Assembly: GCF_900100165.1 (NCBI RefSeq)
Contig: NZ_FNEO01000006.1
Span: forward strand, 62,001 to 126,000
Direction: 5' to 3'
DNA: 64,000 nucleotides
Origin: Flavobacterium glycines
GTDB taxonomy: Bacteria > Bacteroidota > Bacteroidia > Flavobacteriales > Flavobacteriaceae
Shown piece after piece: positions 32,196 to 40,293 of the stretch. Under the pieces are notes generated by a model that was not told the origin of the DNA, made no database searches, and saw only the letters and a program-made list of their open reading frames with translations. The translations under genes were made by a program, and so were the position numbers. Every line of letters begins with the position of its first letter. Position 1 is the first letter of the stretch.

Positions 32196-33629
32196 ATGTC
32201 AAAATTAGCAGACGAAACTTTTAGCCCCGAAAGCTTTCGGGACAGCATTGGAACTATTGACAATGAAGGGAAAAGGAAATTTATTTATCCTAAAAAACCT
32301 TCGGGTAAATTTTACAATTACCGAAAGGCACTAAGTTATTTGCTGTTATTAATTCTGGTTGCTAATCCGTTTATAAAAGTAAATGGAAATCAGTTTATGA
32401 TGTTCAATATTCTGGAGCGTCGATTTAACATCTTTGGTTTTCCATTTTGGCCGCAAGATTTCTACCTCGTTGTGCTTTTTATGATCATAGGAGTGGTGTT
32501 TGTGATTTTGTTTACGGTAATCTTCGGACGTATATTTTGTGGTTGGATTTGTCCGCAAACAATTTTTCTGGAAATGGTTTTCAGACGAATCGAATTTTGG
32601 ATTGAAGGAGACAGAGGAGCTCAAATGCGATTGGCAAAACAGGAGTGGAATGCCGAAAAAATCAGAAAAAAAGCATTGAAATGGACGGCGTTCTTATTGA
32701 TTTCTTTTGGTATTGCAAATGTCTTTCTGGCGTATTTGATAGGGAGTGATGCCCTGATTGCAATGATTGAGGACGGACCGGCAAGCCACATCAAAACTTT
32801 GATTGCATTATCTGTTTTTACAGGAATCTTTTATTTTGTTTTTGTTTGGTTTAGAGAGCAGGTGTGTATTATTGCCTGTCCTTACGGAAGGCTGCAAGGC
32901 GTTCTTTTAGACAATAAATCGATTAATGTGGCTTATGATTTTGTTCGCGGTGAAAAAGAAGCAGGACGAGCCAAATTTAATAAAAAAGAAGACAGAGCAT
33001 TAACCGGAAAAGGGGATTGTATTGATTGCCGACAATGTGTAAATGTGTGTCCTACCGGAATTGACATTCGAAACGGAACACAATTAGAGTGTGTGAATTG
33101 CACCGCCTGTATTGACGAATGCGATACCATCATGGAAAGTGTGGGATTCCCAAAAGGTTTGATTCGATATGCTTCGGAAGATGAAATTGAGAAAAAAGCG
33201 CCTTTTAAGTTTACCGCAAGAATGAAAGGCTACACGGCAGTGCTGACTATTCTGGTGGGAATGTTAGTAGGATTGTTGTTTTTACGTACCGATGTTGAAG
33301 CACTCATATTGCGATTGCCGGGGCAGTTGTATCAGCACAAAGGAGAAAACATTAGTAATGTGTTTACTTATAAAATTATTAATAAGACCAATGAGGATTT
33401 TAATGCAATTCATTTTAAGTTAAAAGACATCAAAGGGAATTTGAAAGTAGTAGGAAATCAAATATTGAAAGTACCCAAACAAGGTATGAGCAGCGGAACT
33501 CTGTTTGTTGAAATTAATAAATATTTGCTGGAAAGCGACAAAACAAAATTAAAAATAGAAGTGTATAACGGCGATAAAAAAATAGAAACAACCAGTACTA
33601 GTTTTTTAAGCCCAAGAAGTTTTGACTAA
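32196..33629 (+). CDS. ccoG: CcoG/FixG ferredoxin-like membrane protein
   Basis: This 477-residue protein has about five membrane helices, the FeS region FGRIFCGWICPQTIF, IACPYGRLQG, and two 4Fe-4S clusters in CIDCRQCVNVCP and CVNCTACIDEC, followed by a C-terminal Ig-like FixG domain (about 350-477). CcoG reduces Cu(II) to Cu(I) for the CcoI-dependent copper supply to cbb3 oxidase. The N-terminal segment PESFRDSIGT is encoded by a 16-base palindrome at 32226-32241. It lies 105 bases after ccoP. Confidence 0.94.
   Translation: MSKLADETFSPESFRDSIGTIDNEGKRKFIYPKKPSGKFYNYRKALSYLLLLILVANPFIKVNGNQFMMFNILERRFNIFGFPFWPQDFYLVVLFMIIGVVFVILFTVIFGRIFCGWICPQTIFLEMVFRRIEFWIEGDRGAQMRLAKQEWNAEKIRKKALKWTAFLLISFGIANVFLAYLIGSDALIAMIEDGPASHIKTLIALSVFTGIFYFVFVWFREQVCIIACPYGRLQGVLLDNKSINVAYDFVRGEKEAGRAKFNKKEDRALTGKGDCIDCRQCVNVCPTGIDIRNGTQLECVNCTACIDECDTIMESVGFPKGLIRYASEDEIEKKAPFKFTARMKGYTAVLTILVGMLVGLLFLRTDVEALILRLPGQLYQHKGENISNVFTYKIINKTNEDFNAIHFKLKDIKGNLKVVGNQILKVPKQGMSSGTLFVEINKYLLESDKTKLKIEVYNGDKKIETTSTSFLSPRSFD
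32226..32241. repeat. Palindrome CCCGAAAGCTTTCGGG inside ccoG
   Basis: A perfect 16-base palindrome at codons 11-16 of ccoG. The same core sits in the intergenic repeat at 50117-50136 as a 20-base palindrome. It is read in frame and does not break the gene. Confidence 0.65.
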
Positions 33630-33659
33630 AAAAGGATTGCGTACTTCAAAAAAGATAAG

Positions 33660-34115
33660 ATGATGAAAAAAATCAATTGGGGAACAGGACTTGCAATAGC
33701 GATTGCATTATTTATGAGTTTCATATTGTATTTTGTAATTAAAGTACAATCGAATTCTAAGTACGATAACGAATTAGTGGTCGAAGAGTATTACAAACAC
33801 GATGCCCGTTTTCAGGAAGAAATGGAACGTGTACAAAACGCTCATGATTTAGACCAAAAACCAATTATAACTAAAACAGAGGAAGGAATTACTATTGAAT
33901 TTCCTCAGGAATTTAAAGCTAACCAAATTACTGGAACAGTGTCCCTTTACAGGCCGTCTAACAAAAAATTAGATTTCGATACTCCGATTTCGTTGTCTAA
34001 TCCAACTTTGCTCATACCTAAATCAAAATTGGTAGGCGGTCAGTGGGACATTAATATGGAATGGCAATACGCCGGAAAAAAATACCTGACTAAAGAACCT
34101 ATTTATATTAACTAG
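33660..34115 (+). CDS. ccoH: CcoH/FixH-like cbb3 assembly protein
   Basis: The 151-residue protein has one N-terminal helix (about 8-27, GTGLAIAIALFMSFILYFVI), then the family motif VVEEYYKHDARFQEEMERVQ and a beta-rich domain ending MEWQYAGKKYLTKEPIYI. FixH/CcoH is required for cbb3 assembly and contacts the oxidase subunits. Two consecutive ATG codons open the gene; either may be used. It follows ccoG by 30 bases. Confidence 0.9.
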   Translation: MMKKINWGTGLAIAIALFMSFILYFVIKVQSNSKYDNELVVEEYYKHDARFQEEMERVQNAHDLDQKPIITKTEEGITIEFPQEFKANQITGTVSLYRPSNKKLDFDTPISLSNPTLLIPKSKLVGGQWDINMEWQYAGKKYLTKEPIYIN

Positions 34116-34121
34116 TTACTA

Positions 34122-34192
34122 AGTTGCTAAGGTTCTAAGAGACTAAGTTTCTTAGCATCTCAGCAACTTAGGACCTTAGCAACTCAAAAAAA
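34122..34192 (+). repeat. Two-tier hairpin leader before the TauE-like gene
   Basis: AGTTGCTAAGGTTCTAAG (34122-34139) pairs with CTTAGGACCTTAGCAACT (34167-34184) at 17 of 18 positions; the loop contains CTAAG-ttt-CTTAG (34143-34155). It ends AACTCAAAAAAA joined to the ATG at 34193, exactly as at ccoQ. Confidence 0.7.
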
Positions 34193-34894
34193 ATGCTTTA
34201 CACCGCCTTGATATTCGGCTTAATCAGTAGCTTTCACTGCATAGGAATGTGCGGGCCAATAGCTATGATGTTGCCCGTAGATCGAAGTAATCCGGCTAAA
34301 AAAGTAACGCAAATTTTAAGTTATCATTTAGGGCGAATTTCGGCTTATGCCGTTATTGGTTTTGTTTTTGGTTTGTTAGGAAAAGGTTTTTTTATGGCTG
34401 GAATGCAACAAAAACTGTCTGTTATAATAGGGGTTTTGATGATTGTAGCCATTGTGATTCCTGAAAAAACTTTTGCCCAATATAATTTTTCAAAACCTGT
34501 TTTCAGATTAATTTCAAAAGTAAAACAAGCCCTGGGCAATCAGTTTAAAAAGAAAAGCTATCAATCGCTTTTTACGATTGGTTTATTAAACGGATTTTTA
34601 CCCTGCGGAATGGTTTATGTGGCATTGTTTGGAGCAATTGCCATGCAAAGTATAGGTTTGGGAATTTTTTATATGGTTTTGTTTGGTTTAGGAACCGTGC
34701 CGTTGATGAGTACGGTGGTGTATATCAATTCCTTTTTGACGGTATCTATTCGTAACAAAATACAAAAAGCAATTCCTTATGTGGTTGTTTTAATAGGGGT
34801 TTTGTTTATCCTTAGAGGTTTAGGATTAGGGATTCCTTATGTTTCACCTGCCACAATGAGCTTGTTTGTGCAGGCAAATCCTAATTGTCATTGA
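34193..34894 (+). CDS. TauE/SafE (DsbD_2-like) membrane protein of the cco cluster
   Basis: The 233-residue protein has about six helices. The first ends in SSFHCIGMCGPIAMMLP and a matching motif NGFLPCGMVYVALFGAIAMQ occurs near 137-156; these paired Cys/Pro-Cys motifs are typical of the DsbD_2/TauE-SafE-like family next to cbb3 genes. Members are thought to take part in copper or thiol handling during oxidase assembly. It is the last gene of the cluster and ends at a terminator. Transport of sulfite is not implied by the family name. Confidence 0.82.
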   Translation: MLYTALIFGLISSFHCIGMCGPIAMMLPVDRSNPAKKVTQILSYHLGRISAYAVIGFVFGLLGKGFFMAGMQQKLSVIIGVLMIVAIVIPEKTFAQYNFSKPVFRLISKVKQALGNQFKKKSYQSLFTIGLLNGFLPCGMVYVALFGAIAMQSIGLGIFYMVLFGLGTVPLMSTVVYINSFLTVSIRNKIQKAIPYVVVLIGVLFILRGLGLGIPYVSPATMSLFVQANPNCH

Positions 34895-34924
34895 GTGATT
34901 TTTTTTGGTTTAAATAATTCGATT

Positions 34925-34961
34925 GAAAAAGCGGCTTTCCTTTTAGGAAGCCGTTTTTTTA
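34925..34961 (+). terminator. Terminator of the cco cluster
   Basis: CGGCTTTCC and GGAAGCCG pair with one bulge around a TTTTA loop, preceded by A5 and followed by T7. It lies 30 bases past the TauE-like stop. Confidence 0.85.
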
Positions 34962-34991
34962 TTATGACAGGCTGTTGAAGGAATTTTGCGA

Positions 34992-35471
34992 TTATCCCAT
35001 CCCGGAAGAGGCTGAAGAGGCCGTAGCTATAATGTAATTAGTGGCATAAACTACAAGTAATACAAAGTAGTCATCAATAGGTTTATTGTCTAAATGAATG
35101 CTATAATTATAACGGAATTTTCTCCAGACAAATTGAGGTTTAAATTCCATTAGTTTTTCTCCATTTTTATTCTCTAAAGTGTATTTATTATGGAAGAAAC
35201 CTTTTCCCTTTAAAAGAAATTCCTGTCCGTCCTGGAAAACAAATTCAATTTGTCCTCGCCAATTCATTTTGAAAGATCCAATTTCTGTTTCGTTTTTTGT
35301 AATGTCAATCGTTGTTTTAAAAATACTCCGGGGTTTAATTAGATAGTTTTCAGCATTTGGAAGTTTAATAGTTGCCTTTTCTGAAAATAGATTTTCATAA
35401 AATAGTTCCCCCAGAAGTTGTCCTTTTTCAACCAACTGAAAGTTTTTGGTATTGATAGCTAAGGCTTCCAT
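34992..35471 (-). CDS. Hypothetical protein, possible Tubby/LURP-one-like barrel
   Basis: The 159-residue protein is almost entirely beta-like with repeated aromatic strands (KMNWRGQIEFVFQDGQEFLL; GFFHNKYTLENKNGEKLMEF; WRKFRYNYSIHLD) and one C-terminal hydrophobic helix (about 133-150, DDYFVLLVVYATNYIIATAS). A barrel around a C-terminal helix is the Tubby/LURP-one layout, hence the suggestion, but sequence identity is not proven. No signal peptide. It has no obvious functional link to its neighbours. Confidence 0.6.
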   Translation of the reverse strand: MEALAINTKNFQLVEKGQLLGELFYENLFSEKATIKLPNAENYLIKPRSIFKTTIDITKNETEIGSFKMNWRGQIEFVFQDGQEFLLKGKGFFHNKYTLENKNGEKLMEFKPQFVWRKFRYNYSIHLDNKPIDDYFVLLVVYATNYIIATASSASSGMG

Positions 35472-35484
35472 AATTAGTAGCTTT

Positions 35485-36342
35485 TTATTGTTTTACAAAA
35501 CCCGAAGGCAGCGCCAGTAATTGATACTGAATGGTTTTTGCCAAACGGTAATCGCCCACCGCATTAGGATGCAGCATGTCTGTGTCTTTTTTACTAAAAT
35601 ATTGCGCATGCGATTCGGCCATAGGGAATAAACCGCTGGTTGAATATAAGTCGATAACAGGGACAGCCCAGATAGCCGCTGCCTTTTTTAGAGTTTCCAC
35701 ATAATTTTCGATATACAAACCTTGTTCGTTGCTGAAGTTCTCATCCGGTTGTACGTTTTTATCGTTAAACTTAGCATAACCTCTGTGGATAGGCGTCATG
35801 ATAATAATTTGTTGTTTAGGATAATTATTTTTCAGGAAAGACATGGCCTTATTAATTCTTCCGCAAAAGGTGCTGTCATTGATAATGGGGATGCGGTATT
35901 TACGGCTGACTTCTTTTCCGTTAAAATTCGTCTGCTTAGTGGTTTCGCTAAAAAAATCCCCCATAGGAGTGCCATGCATGTAATCATTTGTTCCGGCAAA
36001 GATGATAATGGCATCAATATCACTCCCTTTTTCAGCCTGCAATTTTTCAGCTTGTTTATAAATGTGGTTCCATTGATTTCCACTGATGCCATACACAAAA
36101 GGTTCAATGCCTAATAATTCAGTCAAATATTCCCAATACACATAAGTCGTTCCCACTCGGCGTTTATCGGTCATAGAATCGCCCAAAAAAGCCACTTTTT
36201 TCCCCTGCCATTGAGAGTTTAATGTTTTTTCTTCTGTGGTCAGTTCTACTTTTGGAGCAGTGATGGCAGCGGGCTGTTGTGCCCAACCTTTACTGCAAAT
36301 AGTGAGTAGAAATAAAAAGCTAAAGCGAATACATTGTTTCAT
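35485..36342 (-). CDS. Secreted SGNH/GDSL hydrolase
   Basis: The 285-residue protein starts with a signal peptide (CIRFSFLFLLTICSKGWAQ). Block I is VAFLGDSMTD with the catalytic Ser, block II is YGISGNQW, block III is FAGTNDYMHG with the oxyanion Asn, and block V is DMLHPNAVGD with Asp and His. It should be a periplasmic or outer-membrane esterase, perhaps a carbohydrate deacetylase; the substrate is unknown. The gene lies 13 bases from the hypothetical gene downstream and 10 from the DHFR-like gene upstream. Confidence 0.88.
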   Translation of the reverse strand: MKQCIRFSFLFLLTICSKGWAQQPAAITAPKVELTTEEKTLNSQWQGKKVAFLGDSMTDKRRVGTTYVYWEYLTELLGIEPFVYGISGNQWNHIYKQAEKLQAEKGSDIDAIIIFAGTNDYMHGTPMGDFFSETTKQTNFNGKEVSRKYRIPIINDSTFCGRINKAMSFLKNNYPKQQIIIMTPIHRGYAKFNDKNVQPDENFSNEQGLYIENYVETLKKAAAIWAVPVIDLYSTSGLFPMAESHAQYFSKKDTDMLHPNAVGDYRLAKTIQYQLLALPSGFVKQ

Positions 36343-36352
36343 TTTCTAAATT

Positions 36353-36925
36353 TTATGCCTGGTCAATGATATAACTGAGTTCGGTTACACCGCAGTCAAA
36401 GGCTTTGGTGTTGACTAATTTGAGTTTGGTTTTTTCTTTGATATTGGCAAATAGAGGAATACCTTGTCCTAAGATTACGGGATTGACAAACAGCCAATAG
36501 CCGTCAATAAGATTTTGCTCCAGCATGGCATGCGTAGCAGTAGGGCTACCAAAAAGTAATATTTCCCCTCCCGGCTGATTTTTGATGCTGTTGATGTGCT
36601 CTGTCAGGGAATCACTAATGATGGTTGTATTTGATAGCGAAGTTCCTTTTAAACGTTGAGACAAAACGATCTTGTGCGCCTGACTATACCATTGCGAATG
36701 TTCTTTGTCGTGCTTGCTGGCATTGGGTTTATCTGCTGCGGTAGGCCAGTAATTTTCCATCATCTCATAGGTAACGCGGCCATACAAGGCAGTATCAGTC
36801 TGACTGATGCGCTGCCCCACATGATCAAAAATTTCTTCGTTAATTGTTATCCAGTCCATTTCGCCTTGAGGTCCTGCCACAAAACCATCCAGTGAAATAT
36901 GCATAAAGGAAATTATTTTTCTCAT
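36353..36925 (-). CDS. Dihydrofolate reductase-like (RibD C-terminal) protein
   Basis: The 190-residue protein has the RibD_C/DHFR-like pattern: ISFMHISLDGFVAGPQGEMD at the start, DTALYGRVTYEMMENYWPTA, IKNQPGGEILLFGSPTATHA and VNPVILGQGIPLFANI. Members of this group are NADPH-binding proteins whose substrates are mostly unknown. It is cytoplasmic and probably co-transcribed with the SGNH hydrolase. Confidence 0.88.
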   Translation of the reverse strand: MRKIISFMHISLDGFVAGPQGEMDWITINEEIFDHVGQRISQTDTALYGRVTYEMMENYWPTAADKPNASKHDKEHSQWYSQAHKIVLSQRLKGTSLSNTTIISDSLTEHINSIKNQPGGEILLFGSPTATHAMLEQNLIDGYWLFVNPVILGQGIPLFANIKEKTKLKLVNTKAFDCGVTELSYIIDQA

Positions 36926-37115
36926 AGCTTACTTTTTACTTCTTACTCAACCATGTCAATTTTCTATAAAGATAGAAAATTAGATTTGTTTTCGATTCGG
37001 CCTATGTGAGGTAAAATACGAGATTGTTTTGTTGTTGCAGTTTTTTTGCTGAAATTGAGGTTGCTGAAGATACTTTTTATATGTTTTGTAATATCTCTTT
37101 TATTTTATCAAAGTT

Positions 37116-37625
37116 TTATCTCCAGTATTTTGGATATTTTCTATATGGGTTTATGTTGTTAAAAAGCAAAGCAACGATAGCTATTATTGCTGAACCCGAT
37201 AGAACAGGATTCAATAAAAAATCCCAGTGACAAGCCCCTAGAATAACCACTATTGGATCTGCTCCGGCTGGCGGATGTGTGGTTTTAGTTAGTAGCATTA
37301 TTCCAATGGCTAATCCAACTCCTAATGAGAGGGTGTACCATTCGTTGCCAAAAAGCCAAAAGCAACAAAGCCCTATGAATGTTGAAATTAAGTGTCCGCC
37401 AATAATGTTTCGGGGTTGTGCCAAAGGACTATCAGGAACTCCAAATGCCAGTACGCAACTTGCACCAAATGGAGCCATAATAAGTGGTATTTGAAAGTTT
37501 TTTGTCAAAAAAGATAATATTGCAATGGTTATAAAACCTCCAATTCCTGAATAAACCGAAAATTTTAAAGTCACCGGTTTGGGGCTTTTTTCTACAGTTT
37601 TAAATTTGATAATGTATTTTTTCAT
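37116..37625 (-). CDS. HPP family membrane protein
   Basis: The 169-residue protein has four to five helices and the defining motif KTTHPPAGADPIVV near residues 114-127. APFGASCVLAFGVPDSPLAQPRN in the first third is also characteristic of HPP proteins. Plant and cyanobacterial members move nitrite across membranes, but function in Bacteroidota is unproved. No operon partner is seen. The gap upstream to 36926 is AT-rich and featureless. Confidence 0.88.
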   Translation of the reverse strand: MKKYIIKFKTVEKSPKPVTLKFSVYSGIGGFITIAILSFLTKNFQIPLIMAPFGASCVLAFGVPDSPLAQPRNIIGGHLISTFIGLCCFWLFGNEWYTLSLGVGLAIGIMLLTKTTHPPAGADPIVVILGACHWDFLLNPVLSGSAIIAIVALLFNNINPYRKYPKYWR

Positions 37626-37702
37626 TTTACTATTATTGAGTTTTAGATAGTATTTTAATTGCCTGTTTTATGATTTATTTAAATTATAACAGATAAAAAA
37701 AG

Positions 37703-37731
37703 AACCTCTTCTAAATTATTTAAAAGAGGTT
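37703..37731 (-). terminator. Terminator after the TetR-DUF1348 pair
   Basis: AACCTCTT and AAGAGGTT form an 8-base stem; on the minus strand it is followed by CTTTTTTTATC. It lies 70 bases past the DUF1348 stop. Confidence 0.7.
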
Positions 37732-37800
37732 TCGAGTATTAGTTTACGATAAAAGCTAGGGGATTCATTTCTAAATGGTATCATCGATTGGAATATGTTT

Positions 37801-38223
37801 TTATAAATATCTCTCAGATTCATTTATTTCAAGGTCATTAATACTTGCATATCTTTTTTTCATCAACCCATTTTCGTCAAATTCCCAGTTTTCATTACCA
37901 TAGGCTCTAAACCAATTTCCATCTTTTTTTTGGTACTCATATTCAAATCTTACTGCGATTCTATTATCTGTATGTGACCAATACTCTTTTTTGAGTTTGT
38001 AATTCAATTCTCTTTTCCATTTGTCGCTAAGGAATTTTACGATTTCTTCTCGTCCATTAACGAAAGTACTTCGATTTCTCCATTCGCTGTCAATGGTATA
38101 GGCTAATGAAACTTTCTCTGGATTCTGAGAGTTCCAGGCGTCTTCAGCCATTTGAATTTTTTGTTTTGCGGTTTCCAACGTAAAAGGAGGAAGGGGATGT
38201 TTCTGTTCCATTTTGTTATTCAT
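37801..38223 (-). CDS. DUF1348 / NTF2-like protein
   Basis: The 140-residue protein matches the DUF1348 branch of the NTF2-like fold: [80 protein letters not shown] and [20 protein letters not shown]. The family has a cone-shaped pocket but no agreed activity. It directly follows a TetR gene with no space between, which suggests it is a target of that regulator. A second ATG four codons in is equally possible as start. Confidence 0.9.
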   Translation of the reverse strand: MNNKMEQKHPLPPFTLETAKQKIQMAEDAWNSQNPEKVSLAYTIDSEWRNRSTFVNGREEIVKFLSDKWKRELNYKLKKEYWSHTDNRIAVRFEYEYQKKDGNWFRAYGNENWEFDENGLMKKRYASINDLEINESERYL

Positions 38224-38748
38224 TTAAATTAGACTTGTTGTTATTGCTTTTGATTGATGTACAATTTCGTTTGACTTAAATAATTGACTTTCTATGATAG
38301 CGCTTTCAAATAACAGGTAAATATGTGTTGCCAATAATTCATCCTTTACCAATTGATTAAAGAATATTCTTAAATCATTTTTGTGTGATTGGATTACTTT
38401 TAGAATGCTTTCTTGTTCTTTTGATATTTCAGATAAAATATTAAGAAAACTGCAACCTCTGAAGTTTTCTCTCTCATTCATTTGCATGATAAAGTCAAAT
38501 GCGCTTATAACTTTTTCTTTTTGATTTTTTGATTTTGATGTAAAATCAATAAGCTTACTAAACCAATAATCATGTCTTTTATTTAGAAAAGCTACACATA
38601 AGTCATCTTTAGATTTAAAATGCTGGTAAAAGCTGGCTTTAGCAACATTTGCTTCACTTATGATTTGGTTAATTCCGGTGCTGTTATAACCTTGTTGATG
38701 AAATAAAACAGAGGCTTGTTCTAGTATTCTTTCTCTTGGTGCACTCAT
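38224..38748 (-). CDS. TetR-family regulator
   Basis: The 174-residue repressor has the TetR helix-turn-helix at 5-50 (RERILEQASVLFHQQGYNST, EANVAKASFYQHFKSKDDLC) and a helical ligand domain with ENFRGCSFLNILSEIS, as in the YcdC/TetR_C group. It is followed immediately by the DUF1348 gene. A dyad overlapping its promoter at 38792-38805 suggests autorepression. The ligand is unknown. Confidence 0.9.
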   Translation of the reverse strand: MSAPRERILEQASVLFHQQGYNSTGINQIISEANVAKASFYQHFKSKDDLCVAFLNKRHDYWFSKLIDFTSKSKNQKEKVISAFDFIMQMNERENFRGCSFLNILSEISKEQESILKVIQSHKNDLRIFFNQLVKDELLATHIYLLFESAIIESQLFKSNEIVHQSKAITTSLI

Positions 38749-38767
38749 GAGTTCCTTATTTTTTCTT

Positions 38768-38805
38768 CAAAGGTATAAAAAAAACAAACATACAGACAAG
38801 TCTGT
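38768..38805 (-). promoter_or_regulatory. tetR promoter with overlapping dyad operator
   Basis: On the minus strand TACCTTTG (38775-38768) is a perfect -7 box. ACAGAC-aa-GTCTGT (38792-38805) is a perfect dyad sitting over the -33 region, the expected place for a TetR operator. The rest of the gap 38806-39027 contains only an unconvincing short reading frame. Confidence 0.6.
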
Positions 38806-39027
38806 CTATTTTTTTTATTGAATTTTTTTAAAAAATTACAAAAGGAGCTTTTGAATCCTTTAGTAAGATTGAGAATTCTGGGGGCAAAAAGACTTGCTGA
38901 TACTACTGAAATTTCCAGATTAGGAAAAAACTACAGGTGTTTTTCTGAAGATTCACTCGTAGTAACGGCGAAAAACTTAATTTAATGAATTGAATAAGGT
39001 AGTAGAGAGTAATAGAGACAACAATGA

Positions 39028-39393
39028 TTAACCTCCAAGGAATAAATCCAAAACGATGGCTATTAAAAAAAGTATTCCTCCAATGGTTTTAGTAACCGAA
39101 GCAAAACGTTGGTAATTTTTTTCATTATCTCTTTTGTCAAAATGATCAACGACAATCGACATCGTATTGGCGATTGCAAACAAAAAAGACGCATATAAAA
39201 TCCATGCCAATAATCCATGATAGTGAGAACCTTGTCCCGCTCTTTTACCCGGTACAAAAATATCATCTACCATTACTCCAATCGTCCCGTAAAGAAGCAC
39301 AAACATTGATATAAGAACACTTGCAATCCTTTCCTCCAGAGGAATTTTATTCGGTTTGTATGCTACTTTTTCATTTGTATTTTCTATTTTCAT
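39028..39393 (-). CDS. Small membrane protein, unknown function
   Basis: The 121-residue protein has three hydrophobic helices (about 24-45 VLISMFVLLYGTIGVMVDDI, 60-82 LLAWILYASFLFAIANTMSI, 101-118 IGGILFLIAIVLDLFLG) with charged loops. I do not recognise a family. No signal peptide or motif. It stands alone between the TetR region and a hairpin repeat. Confidence 0.6.
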   Translation of the reverse strand: MKIENTNEKVAYKPNKIPLEERIASVLISMFVLLYGTIGVMVDDIFVPGKRAGQGSHYHGLLAWILYASFLFAIANTMSIVVDHFDKRDNEKNYQRFASVTKTIGGILFLIAIVLDLFLGG

Positions 39394-39417
39394 AAGATGT
39401 GCAGTTGGGAGTACTTC

Positions 39418-39488
39418 ATAAACCGCGTTGCAAACGCTACTATGTGTCTATTCAGTAAGTAGGCACTCGTCACAGACGAGCGCCAGTT
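39418..39488 (+). repeat. Paired-hairpin repeat, copy D
   Basis: GCGTT-GCA-AACGC (39425-39437) and CTCGTC-ACA-GACGAG (39466-39480). The right stem differs from copies A-C by T to C on the left arm and A to G on the right arm, a compensatory pair. It lies between two minus-strand genes. Confidence 0.9.
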
Positions 39489-39520
39489 GAGAAACTCTAA
39501 ATATAATTTTTTGATTCTCG

Positions 39521-39910
39521 TTATTTATTTTTCAAATTGAAAGTTTCGATTATATTTTCTTTTAATCTTAATGTAATCATAGAATTTTTCCGAACATTAA
39601 TTTTGTATTTAATTGTATCTGCATCATTATAAGACACCAAATATGTTGAAAGAATTTTTTTCGTTTCATTTTCGTACTCAACTGAATCTACAATTTTATA
39701 TTTATAAATATCTTCGCTTTTGAATTCCATATTTTTAAAAAAGGCAATTTTATCTTCTCGAATACTAATTCCAGATAGAGAATCCGAATTACTTATCCAT
39801 TCGCCTTTGGGAATTAATTGCGATGCATTTAATTCTACTTTTAAAGTTTTCTTTCTGTCGCAGTTGCTAAAAAATATTATTACAATTAAACAAAGTAAAT
39901 TCTTCATCAT
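39521..39910 (-). CDS. Small lipoprotein, unknown function
   Basis: The 129-residue protein has a lipoprotein signal (KNLLCLIVIIFFSNC, Cys17) followed by a small beta-rich domain with LIPKGEWISNSDSLSGISIR and YKYKIVDSVEYENETKKILS. It resembles the many short Flavobacterial lipoproteins without known function. No neighbours give a clue. Confidence 0.65.
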   Translation of the reverse strand: MMKNLLCLIVIIFFSNCDRKKTLKVELNASQLIPKGEWISNSDSLSGISIREDKIAFFKNMEFKSEDIYKYKIVDSVEYENETKKILSTYLVSYNDADTIKYKINVRKNSMITLRLKENIIETFNLKNK

Positions 39911-40068
39911 AATTTATGTTAGTTATCTCTGTTCGTAGTTTTAAAAATAGCTATTATCACTGATGTTTCCGTTTAGATATTTTCTGCGGTAACAAATGTT
40001 TATTTTCAAATTGTTTTCATCTGCGTAATTTCGACATAACTCCTTAATGACTAGTGAATAAGTAAAAA

Positions 40069-40114
40069 AAACCTTCGTATATGCACTTAAAATCGGGTAG
40101 ATTGGCGAAGGTTT
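40069..40114 (-). terminator. Distal hairpin downstream of hemN
   Basis: AAACCTTCG and CGAAGGTTT form a 9-base stem with a 28-base loop; on the minus strand T8 follows. It lies about 180 bases past hemN, beyond the stronger terminator at 40236. The 383-base gap 39911-40293 holds these two hairpins and no gene. Confidence 0.45.
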
Positions 40115-40235
40115 GTTTCGTTTTTGTTTGTAACAAATATATTTATTTTTTCTTACAAATGAGAAAAGACTAATTTCAATTTCAAGCGTTTTGTTTTGGG
40201 AAAGTAAAGGATAAAGAACTGTATCAGGAAAAAAA

Positions 40236-40261
40236 ATCCGACCTGTGGGGACAAATCGGAT
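40236..40261 (-). terminator. hemN terminator
   Basis: ATCCGA and TCGGAT pair around a 14-base loop, with eight T residues following on the minus strand, 33 bases past the hemN stop. Confidence 0.75.
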
Positions 40262-40293
40262 AGTAGGTTAAGTGGCTGATTTTTCAATGGGGA

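Noticed and set aside
38818..38985. Possible short gene with TTG start (about 44-55 codons) after the TetR promoter region
   Set aside because: There is an AAAGGAG just before one TTG, but no homology, promoter or conservation evidence; Flavobacteria rarely rely on such ribosome sites.
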